This document shows, one piece after another, positions 44,591 through 57,740 of a stretch of DNA of 64,000 nt. The stretch's first letter is position 1. Each line of letters starts with the position of its first letter. The position numbers were made by a program, and so were the translations under genes. This DNA comes from Mauremys mutica (lineage: Eukaryota; Chordata; Testudines; Geoemydidae), in NCBI RefSeq assembly GCF_020497125.1, contig NC_059075.1:110461222-110525221 (forward strand), read 5' to 3'. The notes under the pieces were generated by a model. That model had not been told where the DNA came from and did no database searches. It saw only the letters and a list, made by a program, of their open reading frames with translations.

Positions 44591-47500
44591 CTAGAGAAAG
44601 ATAGGCACATTTGAAAGGTAAGAGTTTATATTTTAACTGCAAGCCAAATTATTACAAAGCAATCAAAGCCACGGAATTTAAAGGTCTTGTGGACAGCATA
44701 AAGAAGAGAATTGTGGGCCCAGGTGCCTTGAAGTAGTCAGTAAAAAGGACAGACAGCAGAAAAATTGTAAACTTAATTAAATGAATTTATATTATAGCCC
44801 ACACCTTCCTTGCAATGTATCATTATTTTAATTATTCAAGTTTATTTCCATGTTATGCTTAAAATGAAAATAGGGAGGAAACCAAGACACACAAACATGC
44901 TATATAAGTACCAGGCAACAGATTTTTCAATCCAGCATTAATCTAGTGGATTAATGAACTTCAATTCAGTGTTTCACTTGAACAAAGTGCACTTGCAATA
45001 CCAATACTCTTGGCTATGCCTACCTAATCCCCAGTTACATTTGTTCTCAACCCCAAATGATTGCAAAACGTGGCATACAACTAACACTGATGAGGAGAGG
45101 CCTAGTTTTAGAGCAGCATGTGGTATTGCAGGTGAGCACTGAGCTGCACTGGCAAAGTTGTGAATGAGTATACAGCATATGCAACCCAGTATCTATAACC
45201 AGCTCTGTGCATTACCAGTCTTACTGCATGTATAGAAAAAACACTGGCCACTTTGAAAAATAGTGGGTTAATACTTAGTTTAATCCCTTGCTGTGTGATT
45301 TCTGATTATTTTGTGATAATGCTCTGGAAGTTGCCCATCTTTGCAAGATTTTAGTATTGCTTACTTGTGAATAAGCTCATCAGCATCATGCACAGTATCA
45401 GCTGGTTCCTCAGAAACTACCTCAGATGAAGCCAGGTCAGGGCTAATTCAAGCAGCACAAAGAAAGAAAGGAGGTAGCAATAGAGATGGCAAGAGTTATA
45501 AGTTAGTAAAAAAAGAGAGCTTAGTCATTTCCTTTATTTCCTCCCTCAGAACAGCATTTTGGGATATGACAAACCAAGGCCTACATTTTTTAACTAAGAC
45601 ACCTGGAGTTAGGTACCTAAATACTTTAGCCATCTAAGCAACTGGATTTTTCTGAGGGGCTGAACACCTGCAGTCCCCACTGATTTCAATAAGAGTGGAA
45701 ATGTTCAGCACTTAAAATCATACCAGTTTAGGGCTCTAAATCCTTTTTAGACATCTAAATCCAGGCACCATTGTGCAAAAAAATTTGGATTAAGTCCATA
45801 TTTAAGAACACCCATTAACTTTCATTAGTCTGCATACGGATGCCGGGTCCTCATTGCCTCTGGTAGCATTTCTAGTTACAGTTGTGCTTTTCTCAAACTC
45901 TAATAAAACTGCACTGCTTGAATGAAAGAACAAGCATTGCCAAAACATTTTAGAACAATTATGCAACAGTAAATACATTGGTAGACTGTCCAGAACATCC
46001 CTTAACCAAATAACAGATTTCCTCCTTAATCCCACTTTACTACTTATGGGAAAGTGGCAGAGGTTACTGTAGAAGACGCTTAGGTAGTAACTACTTTAGA
46101 CAAGCACTTTACCAAATGTAATGACTGCAACACGGTAGGGGTCAGCAATGCTACTCATTTTTCTGCAGCAAATGTCCACATATAAAGCATTAATGCTTCA
46201 CCCCTGCAGATCACTCCTGAACTACCAGTTTAACACTAAATGAAGAGAAAGGACAGAGAAGAGGTATAGCAGATGCCAGCTCTAAAACATCAGTTAACTT
46301 TACTGCCACACACTAAAGGTTACCATGTATGAGCCACTTAAATTTGTCTTTAATACAATCCACTATCTTGCAAGAATGAAATATTTTAGGATGAAATTTT
46401 TCAACCATAGCAAACTGCAGGGAAGTAGATTGTGCCTGGGCTGGTACTTTCTCCTGGCAATTTTACAGAGCTAAAACACACAAAGCATGACTGCTGTATA
46501 CTGCAATGGCTTAGCTGCCCTCCATTACTTTAAAGACTTGGTCCACAATAGTATTAAATCTTGTTTAGTAGATGTTATAATCAGAGGTTTGACACAGTGG
46601 GAATTTAAAAACAAACAAATAAAAAAAACCCGATCTACTAGGCACTCTTAACTATAGTCAAATGTTTTTCAGCTAAGTGTTCAATGACAAGAGATTCAGG
46701 TTACATATTCTATTTAATATTAGCTCTGCTAACGTGCTAGAACTATGCTAGAAAAAGCTAGCCGTAATATGGATCCTCATGATATTTACACCGACACCCA
46801 AGAATTTAATGTCTTGTGAACAGTGCCTGAAAGCTTTAGTGCCTGAGAACTTCACCTAAAATGCTGGTAACAATCAATAAAAGCAGTTATTGATCATTGA
46901 ATTAAAAAGGTATGCTGGAATGTAGGATAATATGTACTCTTAAATACAAGGGACATTGTTTAAAGTTATTTTTGCTTCTTCACAATGAGGCCATTGACTG
47001 TAGTTAGGTCATAAACAACATATAAAAGCCAAATTAAATATGCCTTCAGGTCTGTGATTGGTTTAATGCATTCAAACAGACTATGTTTAATAGCTCTAGG
47101 AGATCTGCTGTCAGAGACAAATTAGCAATAACCTACCCACCCTGTGCCAACAACAGCGATTTGTTACAGATACAAGGACACAATCGCTGGAGTTCTGCAT
47201 GACCCAGGAATAAGAAAGGAATTCTATTCAATTTAGGTTAGATAATCCAAAATCTGAAATAACAGTTCACCACTACAAACTAATACATTAATACCTACAG
47301 CCTGGTATTGAAATGCATGGAAGAACAGCGTACCTTTATGCACCTAAAACTGAAAGCAATAAAATAGAAATCATTTATGGCCAGGCCCAAAGTTATCCAC
47401 TGACCTTATCATTGCATTTAAGTCTAACTGTACTCAATATAATCTGGATATTAAACATAAAATAAACACACTCTAAGCTTGCCCTTATGTGATTATATTA

Positions 47501-47675
47501 GTATACGAATTCCCTTCACATGACATTAAGTAGGACTGACAAAGCTATGTTGTTCTTAAGGTGGGGGGGGGGGGGGAGTTTCAGTTGTTTGTACTCTTCA
47601 TAAGGATAGGGTGGAAAAGGTGAAAGATAAGAGGCACCACCTACGCCCAACTCAGTTGAGAATTATTTTAACTAC
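44591..47675 (-). other. AP2A2: AP2A2 intron
   Basis: Mostly unique AT-rich sequence, with a dispersed repeat at 45598-45780 and a G run at 47562. No gene found in it. Confidence 0.8.
45598..45780. repeat. Dispersed low-copy repeat
   Basis: Contains GGCTGAACACCTGCAGTCCC and CACTGATTTCAATAAGAGTG, similar in wording to the pieces at 21823 and 49430. Family not named. Confidence 0.35.
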
Positions 47676-47839
47676 CTTGCAAAGTTATCTTCAGAGCCAG
47701 GAGCAAGAGGTGCAACCACAGAAGCAGAGTCTGAAAATACATCCACCAGCAAACTGCCAGTAGAGGAAGGAGGAGGAGCAGAGCTGGTGAGAGGAGCTGC
47801 ACCGAGGCCCAGAAGGTCTGCTGATGGAGAAGGAGTAGA
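47676..47839 (-). CDS. AP2A2: AP2A2 exon (hinge to appendage)
   Basis: [20 protein letters not shown] then [20 protein letters not shown] and [14 protein letters not shown]: a Ser/Pro-rich flexible hinge with DLLGLG, leading into the appendage. It ends with two bases of Arg. GTAGTT donor; acceptor CTACAG. Confidence 0.97.
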
Positions 47840-49429
47840 CTGTAGAAGATAAAATGGAACACCTTAAAGTTGCATTTAATTCATATATACTAATACAAAG
47901 CCCAAGCAAACCTGTCCTCATCCCCCGCTCCCCAATAAGGACTGGCTCAGATTTTTAAAATAGTTTTGTTTGTAGGAAATAAAGACATCTTCCACATGTG
48001 GCTATCACCTTGCCCTTTAAATGGCCTCAGACAGGTAGTTTCATAGTCAAAAAACTGCTAGTTTCCCATAACTAGATTTTACCTTCCCATAAAGCCAGTT
48101 GTAAACCAGATACCAAGAAGAACTAGGGTGCGTTAAGTTCTCCCTCCTTCACCTTTGAACATTAAAAACAGGTTAATCTGTACTATTTTTCAAACTCCAA
48201 CTTTACACAACTCTAATCCAAAATACTTGTGTCCCAACATGACAAACTACTGTGTAAACCTAAATTTCAGGACATTTTGACAAACCCAGATGCCTAAAAC
48301 TGATGTTTTCCTGAATATTAAAAACCCTTTCCTTTTAACAAAATATAGTTTTGTTCATACACTTGAATGTTAAGTTCTGAAGCCATGCACACACTCAAAA
48401 GAGAAGTATTGAGACTAATAAGCCAGAAACCAGGATGCTCCTAAATTAACGTTGGTTAAGAAAGGAAATAAAATCTAGTACAAGATTTCCCAAAACAAGT
48501 AGAGTAACATCACTTAAGTCGCAAAGGAAGTAAAATGAACGAGGAGTTCCAGTGGACGGATAATCTGGCATTAAAAGTTTGTGGAACTTGTATTTCTTAG
48601 ACTGTTGGTTGGGAATTTTCCCTCTTCCTAAAAGGGAAGGAGATCGAGGGAAAGGTAGTTAACCTTCTCCTGGAAAAAAAGCAAGACATTAATAAGTGGA
48701 CATACAGTGACAATTTACTCTACTTATGTAAACTCCTAATCACAATGTGTACAGGTGTGCAAATTGTGATTCCATAGTGATGATTATAATGAAAGCTAAA
48801 TTGGGGCCTTATTACACTGATTTGGAAAGGAAATATTTTCCTTCTTGTAGAACTTTACAACATGTGCTAAACAGAGCTCAATTTATTTTTTTTCTAAAGT
48901 TTTAAGTGATTCCACTGTAAATGTCAAAAAAGTCATAAGCATTTAAAAGTGACCATTTTTAAAATCGGTAATGGTTATTTGGGACAGATTCTCTGGTGCA
49001 CAAAGCAAACCTGAAGCAGCTAAAGATCTGCATTGGAGATTTCCATCTACACTGGCAGCTCCACCACCTTTGTGCTGGAACCACACCCCTTCCTGCATAA
49101 TGGGAGGTAAGGTGAACGTCAAGGGTGCGGCATGGGAGATGGCATGGTTGAACAAGGCACCACTGTACCCAATTCTACATTGGAATAAGAGCCTTGGTCT
49201 TTCACCAGCAGCATAAGTCTATGCTGCCCCCTTCAGGTTTAATTTATGTTGGGGCTTGGCAGCTGAGAATCAGTAAGCTATGACTGACTGTCAGTCATCT
49301 AAGCAGTGGAGAATCAAACCAACAACTGCTCTTTGGGTCCATTTAGTTTAATACAGTTAAAAACTTCAACTGTACCATATATACACAGTACTGATAACAC
49401 TTCTCATACCCTTCATTACCACTGAGGGT

Positions 49430-49515
49430 CAAAATTTTCAGCAGTGACCAGTGATTTTGGGTACCCAAGTTGAGACACCTTAAAAAGGTGTCTCAGTTTG
49501 AGTGTGGCTCTCACT
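49430..49515. repeat. Dispersed low-copy repeat
   Basis: Contains AAAATTTTCAGCAGTGACC and a word pair CACCTTAAAAAGGTG; resembles the stretches at 21823 and 45598. Confidence 0.3.
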
Positions 49516-50812
49516 GAGAATTATGTTAGGTCAGGCATGGTACCACCCCTCAAAAATATATTTAAAAAAAAAATCAAGGCCAATATAGATCTGTAGTCAC
49601 AAGAGGTCTTCTAAATCCACTACGAAAAGCTAATTTGTTGAAGAAGTGTGCTGCAAATTAAACTCCCATTATAGGTAAAGATGAAGTTAGGGAAAAATTT
49701 CCATGTTATTGCTTCTCTTTAAAGATTAAACAAACAAAACAAACAAACAAAAAAACCCACATGTTAAAATGTGAAGGGAATTAACATGATCAACAGAAAA
49801 ATTAATATCAATGCTATGCTAAAGACATGCATGCAAAGTATTTATTGACTTGGGTTAAATGTCTACTACTTCCCTCAAGGGAAGAAAAGCAGCAAGTGAC
49901 TAAATTAGTATTAGGTATATACTAACGGGGGGGGGGGGGGAGGGAGGCAGGAGGGGGAGGAGAGACAACAGAGTAAGATCCTGCCTTACTGGGAATTCTG
50001 AAATATCCAAATGCACTTATGTCAAAAGGAAATTACAATTACCAAACAATAGAGGTAGCCTAGCAATGCCAAGGTTTTAAACATTGTGCAAATCTCACCC
50101 TGCAAGAGAACAGAAGGTCTTGAATGGGACGGACTCTAGTTTGGTGACATTTCTAGTATTTGCAGAGTAGCTAAGAGGGAAACCCATTTGCAGAGTAGCT
50201 AAGAGGGAAAGTATAGCAACATCTATCAGGTAATGGAGAGCAAGGGAACATGAGAAATTACAGCAACAGGAAGATTTAGAAACAATTCACTATAGTATCT
50301 GATTATTCATGAAAAGTTTGAATTTCTTAGTTGACTGTATATTAGTGTTTAAGACAACTGGATATTTAAACTGAAATAGGCATGCATGTTAATAATTCAC
50401 TCCCAAACCACTTCCCAAAGTAGCGCAGGCCTTGTCACGAATAACTGCAAGCACCAAAAACCAAAAAGTTTTAAGACTTCATGCCTGCAACAGGACTAAT
50501 TAAAAGACCTCAGAACTGAAGAATCCTTTAAACAAACAAGGAACTCCTGTCTGAAGGTTGTGGATGGCTAAACGAGAAGAATTCAGACGAGAAGGGCGAG
50601 GTCTAGGCCCAGTAACCAGTTCAGCCAGTGAGCCCTGAAGTGGAGAATCAGGCAAGGCCTTCAACAGTATGCAGAAAAAAATGGAATTAAAAAAAAAAAT
50701 CAAATAATCAGCAACAAAACCAAGAATTGTGTGTGCTCCACTATTCACATGTGCTTAACCTATGCTTCCAAATATCAGAGCTGCAGCAGATTTGGTATTA
50801 CACACTTAAGTT

Positions 50813-51108
50813 AAAACAACGAGGAGTCTGGTGGCACCTTAAAGACTAACATTTATTTGAGCATAAGCTTTCATGGGTAACCCCCCCCCCCAATTCTTCA
50901 GATGCATGGAGTGAAAATTACAAATATAGGCATAGATATACTGGCACATCTATGTCTGTATCTGTAATTTTCATTCCATGCATCTGAAGAATTGGGAGGT
51001 TTTACCCATGAAAGCTTATGCCCAAATAAATCTGTTAGTCTTTAAGGTGCCACTGGACTCCTCATTGTTTTTGCGGCTACAGACTAAACACAGCTACCCC
51101 TCTGATAC
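50813..51108. repeat. Penelope-derived inverted pair with hammerhead motif
   Basis: Left part (TGGTGGCACCTTAAAGACTA) and right part (GTTAGTCTTTAAGGTGCCAC) are inverted copies around a short core. On the + strand the right copy has a canonical hammerhead core CTGAAGA (50984-50990), a TGGG/CCCA stem and GAAA (51010-51013), then GC..GC. The normal U after helix III is C here, so activity is doubtful. Confidence 0.65.
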
Positions 51109-51298
51109 TTCACACTTAAGTTAGGTGCAGATGCTTATTTATGTCTACACTAGAATCACACCCAAAGTGTTTCAGAACGTAACAGGCTCCCCCCCATTCT
51201 ATATTTCCATGCAATAAGAAATAAGTGAAGCTCTTCTCTGGATAGAGCGGCATAAACTCAAGTTAGTTGATTAGGAAGATGTTGTTTGGAAAAGACGG

Positions 51299-51940
51299 TT
51301 ACTCTCCTTTGTAACTGTTGTTCTTTGAGATGTGTTGCTCATACCCATTCCAATTAGGTGTGCGTGCGCTGCGTGCACAATCATTGGATATATGCCCCTG
51401 CCGACCAGCGCCCCCTCAGTTCCTTCTTGCTGGCTACTCTGACAGAGGGGAAGGAGGGCGGGTTTGGAATGGATATGAGCAACACATCTCGAAGATCAAC
51501 AGTTACAAAGGTGAGTAACTGTCTTTTCTTCAAGTGCTTGCTCATATCGATTCCAATTAGGTGACTCCCAAGCCTTACCTAGGGGACCCAGCTCCCTTTC
51601 AGAAAGAAACTAAACTACACTAAGTACTACAACTGTAAACAACAATTAACAAACTATTTATCACTAATGAGAACTATTAACACAAACTAAAGACAAATGC
51701 TAGGGAGGGTGGAGAACAGCTAGCTGCACTCCACAGTTCCAATGACAGTCACAGGCCATGGGCGGTAAGAAGGAATTGAGGGGGTGCTGGGTCGGCAGGG
51801 GCATATATCCGGCGCCATAAGGGCACCACTCCAGGGGGCACCTCAGCCGAGCCACCGAGTGTTGCTAGGGTAAAAATCTTCCGATGATTGTGCACGGAGC
51901 GCACGCACACCTAATTGGAATCGATATGAGCAAGCACTCT
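51299..51940. repeat. Fold-back repeat with nested inverted copies
   Basis: Positions 51299-51352 and 51466-51518 are imperfect inverted copies (about 53 bp). Positions 51335-51384 pair again with about 51891-51934, and 51387-51433 with about 51763-51810. The shared word CATTCCAATTAGGTG recurs at each. No protein. Likely a family of palindromic turtle repeats, not named here. Confidence 0.6.
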
Positions 51941-53040
51941 AAGAACCTCTCCCTACCATGCATTCCTCCCTAATAATGCAGTATGAAACACTGCATACTG
52001 TTTCTTCCACCATGCAAGAAGGTTGGCTTAATATCCATTCAGAAGAAAATGGAGGACATCCTCATCTTGGGATGAAAAACTTGAATCACTAACTTTCAAA
52101 TACAGTGGTACAGTGTACCATTCACTATGAGAGTTCAATAGGGAAAGCATAGTAACTTCGCTAAGTCTAAAAGGAGAAGCATTTAAAAAGATGGGCACAG
52201 AATGTGTTACAAGGCTAAGAATAGAATGTTAAAAAGCTTAGAAAATTAATCCTAATAGTTACAGATTTTGGTTTTGCTTTTAGTCACAAGAGATAATGAA
52301 TCTCATTCTAGTCAGTCAAGTAGACAGCACTCCATCACAAAACCACCTTGCAATTCAGCATAATTAAGAGATACAGATCAGGAAAAGCCCAGGACTGATG
52401 TTGTTTACACTTAAAACGTGCACCAATTTAACTCAAGTTATGACTTTATATAAATGAATGTAAGTAAGGGTTAAATCAGTTTAAAGTACATCCACGTTAA
52501 ATTACATTAAGTACAAAAAAGTGCAGCAGTGTCCTGAATGCTTTGAAACAGAAAAATAAACTGGCAAAAGTCAGTCTGTACTAGAGAAAATTAGAACATC
52601 TAGCTTAAAATGTTTCACAGAACTGCATTAACACTCTTAGAGGCTAATTATCTGTAATGAAGTTGATTATTCAAACATTCTTTGTCCAAAATTTATCCCA
52701 CGAATGAGAAAATAACCTTTTCTTTTCAAAATGTTACTTTGAAACTGTTAAAATACCTTTAACTATACATAGATTATCAAAAGCACACAGTCTTGGTCTA
52801 ATTTGGCCTCCCCACAGACTTCAACTTCTGCAAATTCTACCCGATACTTCCCTCACCTTCGGAATTAAAATACAGCTTTTCCAGCTACTTTATACAAACA
52901 TCAGGAGCCTCAAATTTAAGAAACAGTGAATGTACAATGAACAAGCAAAACGTAAGGAATCTCTTCATTTCCCTCCTAGAAAATCATAATTGGTATTAGA
53001 TTGGTTATCACAAGTGGTATAATTACTTAAAGAAACATAC

Positions 53041-53214
53041 CACAGTACTGGCATTAATAGGGGTGGATTCAGTGCCTCCATTCACATCAGAGTTCCTCTC
53101 CTTTTTGATCTCTTCTAGGTCAGTAACTGTGCCAGGACCTTTCTTCTTCTTCAGCTTAGCCAGAATGGATGACTCCCTCTCTGGAAATGGAGGCATTTCT
53201 TCTAGCACAGTTGC
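53041..53214 (-). CDS. AP2A2: AP2A2 exon (end of trunk and hinge)
   Basis: Fifty-eight whole codons, [58 protein letters not shown]. The lysine run and the following acidic/polar hinge distinguish AP2A2 from AP2A1. GTATGT donor. Confidence 0.97.
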
Positions 53215-54109
53215 CTTGCCATGAAATAAGCTAATATTAGTTTTCAAAACAACAACATGTGTCTTCAGACAGGTAGACACTTGCAAGAAAACAGACCATC
53301 CCAACCTTTCAAAGGATACACCACTATAGCATTGCTTCTTGTGGCAGAGTACAGAAATCCACCACCTACGCAATAGCTCTGTTATAGTTAAGGTTGAGAG
53401 TGGCTTACTGTTTAAAAGAATTAAATGCTTTAAAGCCACAAGCCAACTCTGATTGTTTTATTTGCTGTGCCTCATGGGGATGCACAGTAGGGTTTGTGGT
53501 CCAAATTTAGGGTCATTTGAGCAAGCGATTCCGGAGATGCAATCCCCTTAATACAAAAAAAAACCCCATCACATTTACAAAATCACCTGGTTTTGATCCT
53601 TCCCAAACTGATATCACCCTTTGGAATTTATCTCAGTAGTGCAGAGCACCCATGTGCCTTTGGAGTAGCAGTACTGAGAATTATTAAGTTTAGAGCTCCA
53701 GGTCAAGTTGACCTAAACTGACAAAACAGCGAAATACACACATGCAGCAAGACTAGAGGGTTTGCAGGCTGTCTGTCGTCACAATAATTGGGTGGCTCAA
53801 GGTGACATGCTATGGACACTGAATCTAAGCAACATGCATGCACTGTGAGTTCAAGTCCTATTTTGTGGTAGTTTTTGGAGAATCTGTGTTACGTAAGTTA
53901 GTTGTTCTTTGCCTGCATTTTATGGAGGCTCCTTTTTGAAGTTTTGTTCTGGTTTAAGATATTCTAAAGTGCTCCAAAATCCACATGCAGATTCTGATTT
54001 TACTTTAGAAGCAGTCAATGAAATAAGCACTAGTGATATAGAAGATACAGACTGTGCAGTAAGCATTTGGAGTAATGTAATCATCATGACCTTATGCATA
54101 TATGGCTGC

Positions 54110-54310
54110 CTAGCTCTGAAGGCAGAGCGGAGAGTGGCGGCTGCTGGCCAGGCACCCAGCTGTGAAGGCAGTGCCACTGCAAGCAGCAGCACAGAAAAGG
54201 GTGGCATGGTATGGCATTGCCACCTTTACTTTTGTGCTGCTGTTGCCAGTGGTGTTGCCTTCAGAGCTGCATGCCCAGCCAGCAGCCACCACTATCCAGT
54301 TGCTCCTTTC
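54110..54310. repeat. Repeat with self-complementary Cys/Ala-like frames
   Basis: CTCTGAAGGCAG-type and CTGCTGGCCAGGC-type words recur in inverted form at both ends, giving open frames on both strands that encode no known protein. Family uncertain. Confidence 0.35.
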
Positions 54311-54394
54311 TGAAGGCTGAGTGGTTTCTCACCCCGTACTCCCAAAGAATACATTCCATGCCCCCAGTTTGAGAACCTCTTCTGCAGGTAGTCC

Positions 54395-54545
54395 ACCTCC
54401 CCAAGAGATTGTAGCTAGGTAGATGGAGGAATTCTTCCACTGACCTAGCACTGTCTACATTAATTGCAACTCTCAGGATGTGGGTTTTCACACCCCTGAG
54501 AGAGGTAGCTACGCTGATGTAACTTTTCAGTTTAGACCACCCCTT
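54395..54545. mobile_element. Truncated Harbinger-like MITE 3' part
   Basis: CACACCCCTGAGAGAGGTAG and AGTTTAGACCACCCC match the end region of the MITE at 43965 in wording. The left end is not identified. Confidence 0.45.
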
Positions 54546-55810
54546 AATGTAAGGAATCATCCAAACTCTGATTTTTAAACCCAGTTCAATGTCTAGAGCT
54601 TTGATGAAGAATTGAGTTTCTGAAAATATTTTTACTATGATCCTTCAGTGAAATTCCATGCCTCTAACTGTTGCTCTTTAGGAGCTCAAAAATGTTGACA
54701 GAGCAGGAAGGGGGAAAAAAATGGGAATTTATCTGCCTAAAAACTTTGACACAGCATTAAGGTTGCCTGGCGCTGCTTCAGGCCATTCTAGGACATCAAG
54801 TTCAGCTACTCTGAAAGCTCTGAAAATTAAGAAACAGAGTTAAGATATACACTACCCCTGCAAACCAACATTAACTCTGAGTAATGCCTCAATATGCCAC
54901 AACACATACCCAACAGTCTGGGAACAGATCATAAGCACTCTAAGACAAAGTTTAACATCTTATCTTTGCTGAGGCAAAACTCTGGTTTAGATTAAGCATA
55001 GCAAAACAAGAGCTACCTACACGTGGCCTGCACTCAGAGGTCACTCCCCACAAATCGCCCCAGTCTTGCTAAATGTTACCACTCCTTCACCTTTGTCATG
55101 AGGATTACATCACTTACATCTCACTTAGTCATGGAGACTTGTATGTCAGAAGACTCCTGACAAACTCCCATGACAAAACTTCTGTGCATCATTAGTGACA
55201 CAACCTAAAGAGCTCAAATCTGAGAAGAGTCATACTTAACTCCTCAAGATGCACATGCAGCTCTCTTCATCTTACCGTAGCAGCTCTGTCAACCTGCTCC
55301 AACTAATCCCTCCACCATTCAAAACAGCTACATCTAACAATGAACACTGCTGGAGTACATGCAGATAAATGCTGCAATTCACATCAGTGGAACATAACAG
55401 ATAGACACTTTAACATAGCCCCCTTCAAGTCTACCTACTATAGATCTACTCTTAGTGAACCATTCCAATGACTACTGCCAGATCCAAGGAGCAGAGTTAA
55501 AGCTGGGTTGTCAGGGTGGCATGCATCTTAACTCTATTCTGTTTCAGAAATTTATATTTGCATTATACCTTATCTGTTCATTTTTTGATTTTCAGAAGTT
55601 TGAAATGTAGCAGAACTCGATCGTCTGGAATGGCATAAGACAGTACTGGGCAACCATAACTTCATCTTAACAAAGTTCTGGGCAGTCCATTTACTAAGCA
55701 ACACCCACTAAAACATTTAAGTAGAATCCTGCCCAGACAGAGGACCTAGATTTGTATTTGATAGTCACCCACTTGCAAAGACTTTTCCATATTTAACTCT
55801 ATGTACCTAC

Positions 55811-56042
55811 CAAGATATCAGTACTAGCAATGGTACTGAGCCTCAGGTATTCAACGGCTCTCTGCTGTAGCTCAACATCAGCATTCTTCAGCTGACTGTC
55901 ACTGCGCAGTACATCTTGAATGGTAGTTTTGATTTCTGGAAATAGGTTCACAAACTTGATGTACGTAGACAGAAGCAGTGCACGGGTGGGGACACTACAC
56001 AGATGAAACTTGGAGTGCAGCAAGTTGAACTGAATCAGAGGA
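55811..56042 (-). CDS. AP2A2: AP2A2 exon (trunk)
   Basis: Completes Ser, then 77 codons [78 protein letters not shown]-terminal helical repeats of the trunk. GTAGGT donor. Confidence 0.97.
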
Positions 56043-56231
56043 CTTAAGGGAAAAAATATGGTTTCTTCAGTTTTCCTGATATCATAATACATATGCATTA
56101 ATTAATAACAACAGTTCAACACTCAGCTGTATGTGACCATAATATTTGAGAGAACCAGAAGAATTCATTGTAAGATTCCATGCTCAACAATTAAAATACT
56201 ATAAGTGGTCTGTTTTAGAAGGTGTTCTTAC

Positions 56232-56329
56232 CTGGATCTTGGGTCACCAGCTATTAGATTTCCAAATTCTCCCAGGATGTAGCCACCTACTTTTACCAGA
56301 TTTTCATGGCATGCTGGTGCCTGAAGGGC
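56232..56329 (-). CDS. AP2A2: AP2A2 exon (trunk)
   Basis: [20 protein letters not shown] then [12 protein letters not shown] and two bases of Ser. GTAAGA donor; TTTTACAG acceptor. Confidence 0.97.
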
Positions 56330-57533
56330 CTGTAAAAGACCATTCAGTCAAAACCATTGGACAAATAATTTAATCAAGGATCAATGACCAAAAGAAAGGA
56401 CTATTATTCTACTCTAGGCGATATCACCATAGTGATGCTACACTGCTCTGCAACTTTTAGGGAAAAAGGTCCTCAAGTGTGAACCACAAAACACTTGCAT
56501 GGGTCTGCAAAGAGCTGCCAGGTCACATTATCTCCTATGAGTAGAAAGGTGGAATATGTATATGTAAGCAGTACATACAAAAAAAAATAAATAGCAATGG
56601 GGCAAAGAAAAGTTATTGACTGGTAATTCTGTTAGTTTCCTGTTCTCCCACCCTACAATAGTGAATTATAGGATAGTATTCTATGGTGACACCTACTGGG
56701 AAGAAAGGAGCTAAAAAATTGTGAAAGTTCTCATCTGTGAATGAAGGCTTCCCTAGCTAAACGGTCTCTAAAACTCAGGATGAGGCATACCAGCTTAAGT
56801 GCGATCTCAAACCCACCCAAAAATATTAAATTAAATCTGTAACCTTTCCCTTGTTACAGCCTTAAAACAGTTGCTCAGCTTCTTCTGAACTCAAGAACAT
56901 GCTCAATATCCAAACAAGAGCAGCACTGTGTCATAGGGATAAGGGTGAATATACTAGTTTGTAAAGGGGGAATCCAGTACTCCTCTTTGGAATGAATCCC
57001 CAAGGATGCTGAAAATCCATCTTTCTGGAAAGAAAGGTGAGCAAGAAGAAATGGGAAAGTTCAGCTACCTCATCTGGACAAGATCACAGCAATAAGGCAG
57101 AACTCAAACAGGACACCCATCAGAACCTGCAGGATGAGGGTCATATCCCATTAAGGTATCACTGAATGCATTAAGAGTCTTTGAGATTGTTCTTGAAATT
57201 CAAGTATGAAGTCCCAGCATACTGGAGTTAGCGAGACAAGGAAGCAGCATCCCTGGTGTCACAGCAAGTGATGAAGATCTTCCAGATCTGAGACTAAGTG
57301 TGGGGCAAGCCAAAGTCAAAAGGTGGTTGCAGAACACAGGTCTGAGAAATAACAAGTCTGGAATCTCAGGCAATGTACACTGGGAGCAGGGGGTAACCAC
57401 TAAGCTGATCAGGTTTAAAATCCAGTAGCAACTGAGTCACTACAGAGCCAGTGAAATCTTAACTGCCATTTCAGCATCTCATCTCAACACTCACCAGGAG
57501 GTGAGAGTTACAGTATCTGATACAACAGTTTTC

Positions 57534-57740
57534 AGAGTAGCAGCCATGTTAGTCTGTATCCGCAAAAAGAACAGGAGTACTAGTGGCACCTTAGAGACTA
57601 ACAAATTTATTTCAGCATGAGCTTTCGTGAGCTTCTATGCATCCGAAGAAGTGAGCTGTAGCTCACGAAAGCTCATGCTGAAATAAATTTGTTAGTCTCT
57701 AAGGTGCCACTAGTACTCCTGTTCTTTTTGCTGATACAAC
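57534..57740. repeat. Penelope-derived fold-back, 71-bp perfect arms
   Basis: Positions 57563-57633 and 57660-57730 are exact inverted copies with a 26-nt loop. On the + strand it holds a hammerhead-like core CCGAAGA (57643-57649; U changed to C), a GTGAGC/GCTCAC stem and GAAA (57667-57670). The left flank (TTTCAGAGTAGCAGCCATGT) is the usual Penelope terminus. Confidence 0.85.

Larger units (their letters stand above)
47840..53040 (-). other. AP2A2: AP2A2 intron
   Basis: A 5.2-kb GT-AG intron with G runs near 49927, a Penelope-derived inverted pair (50813-51108) and a fold-back repeat (51299-51940). The rest shows no feature. Confidence 0.85.
53215..55810 (-). other. AP2A2: AP2A2 intron
   Basis: GT-AG intron. 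It contains a GC-richer repeat around 54110-54310 and a MITE-like 3' piece at 54395-54545. No gene. Confidence 0.8.

Noticed and set aside
53909..54313. 134-codon open frame in an AP2A2 intron
   Set aside because: Overlaps a self-complementary repeat with frames on both strands; no splice sites or known domain.
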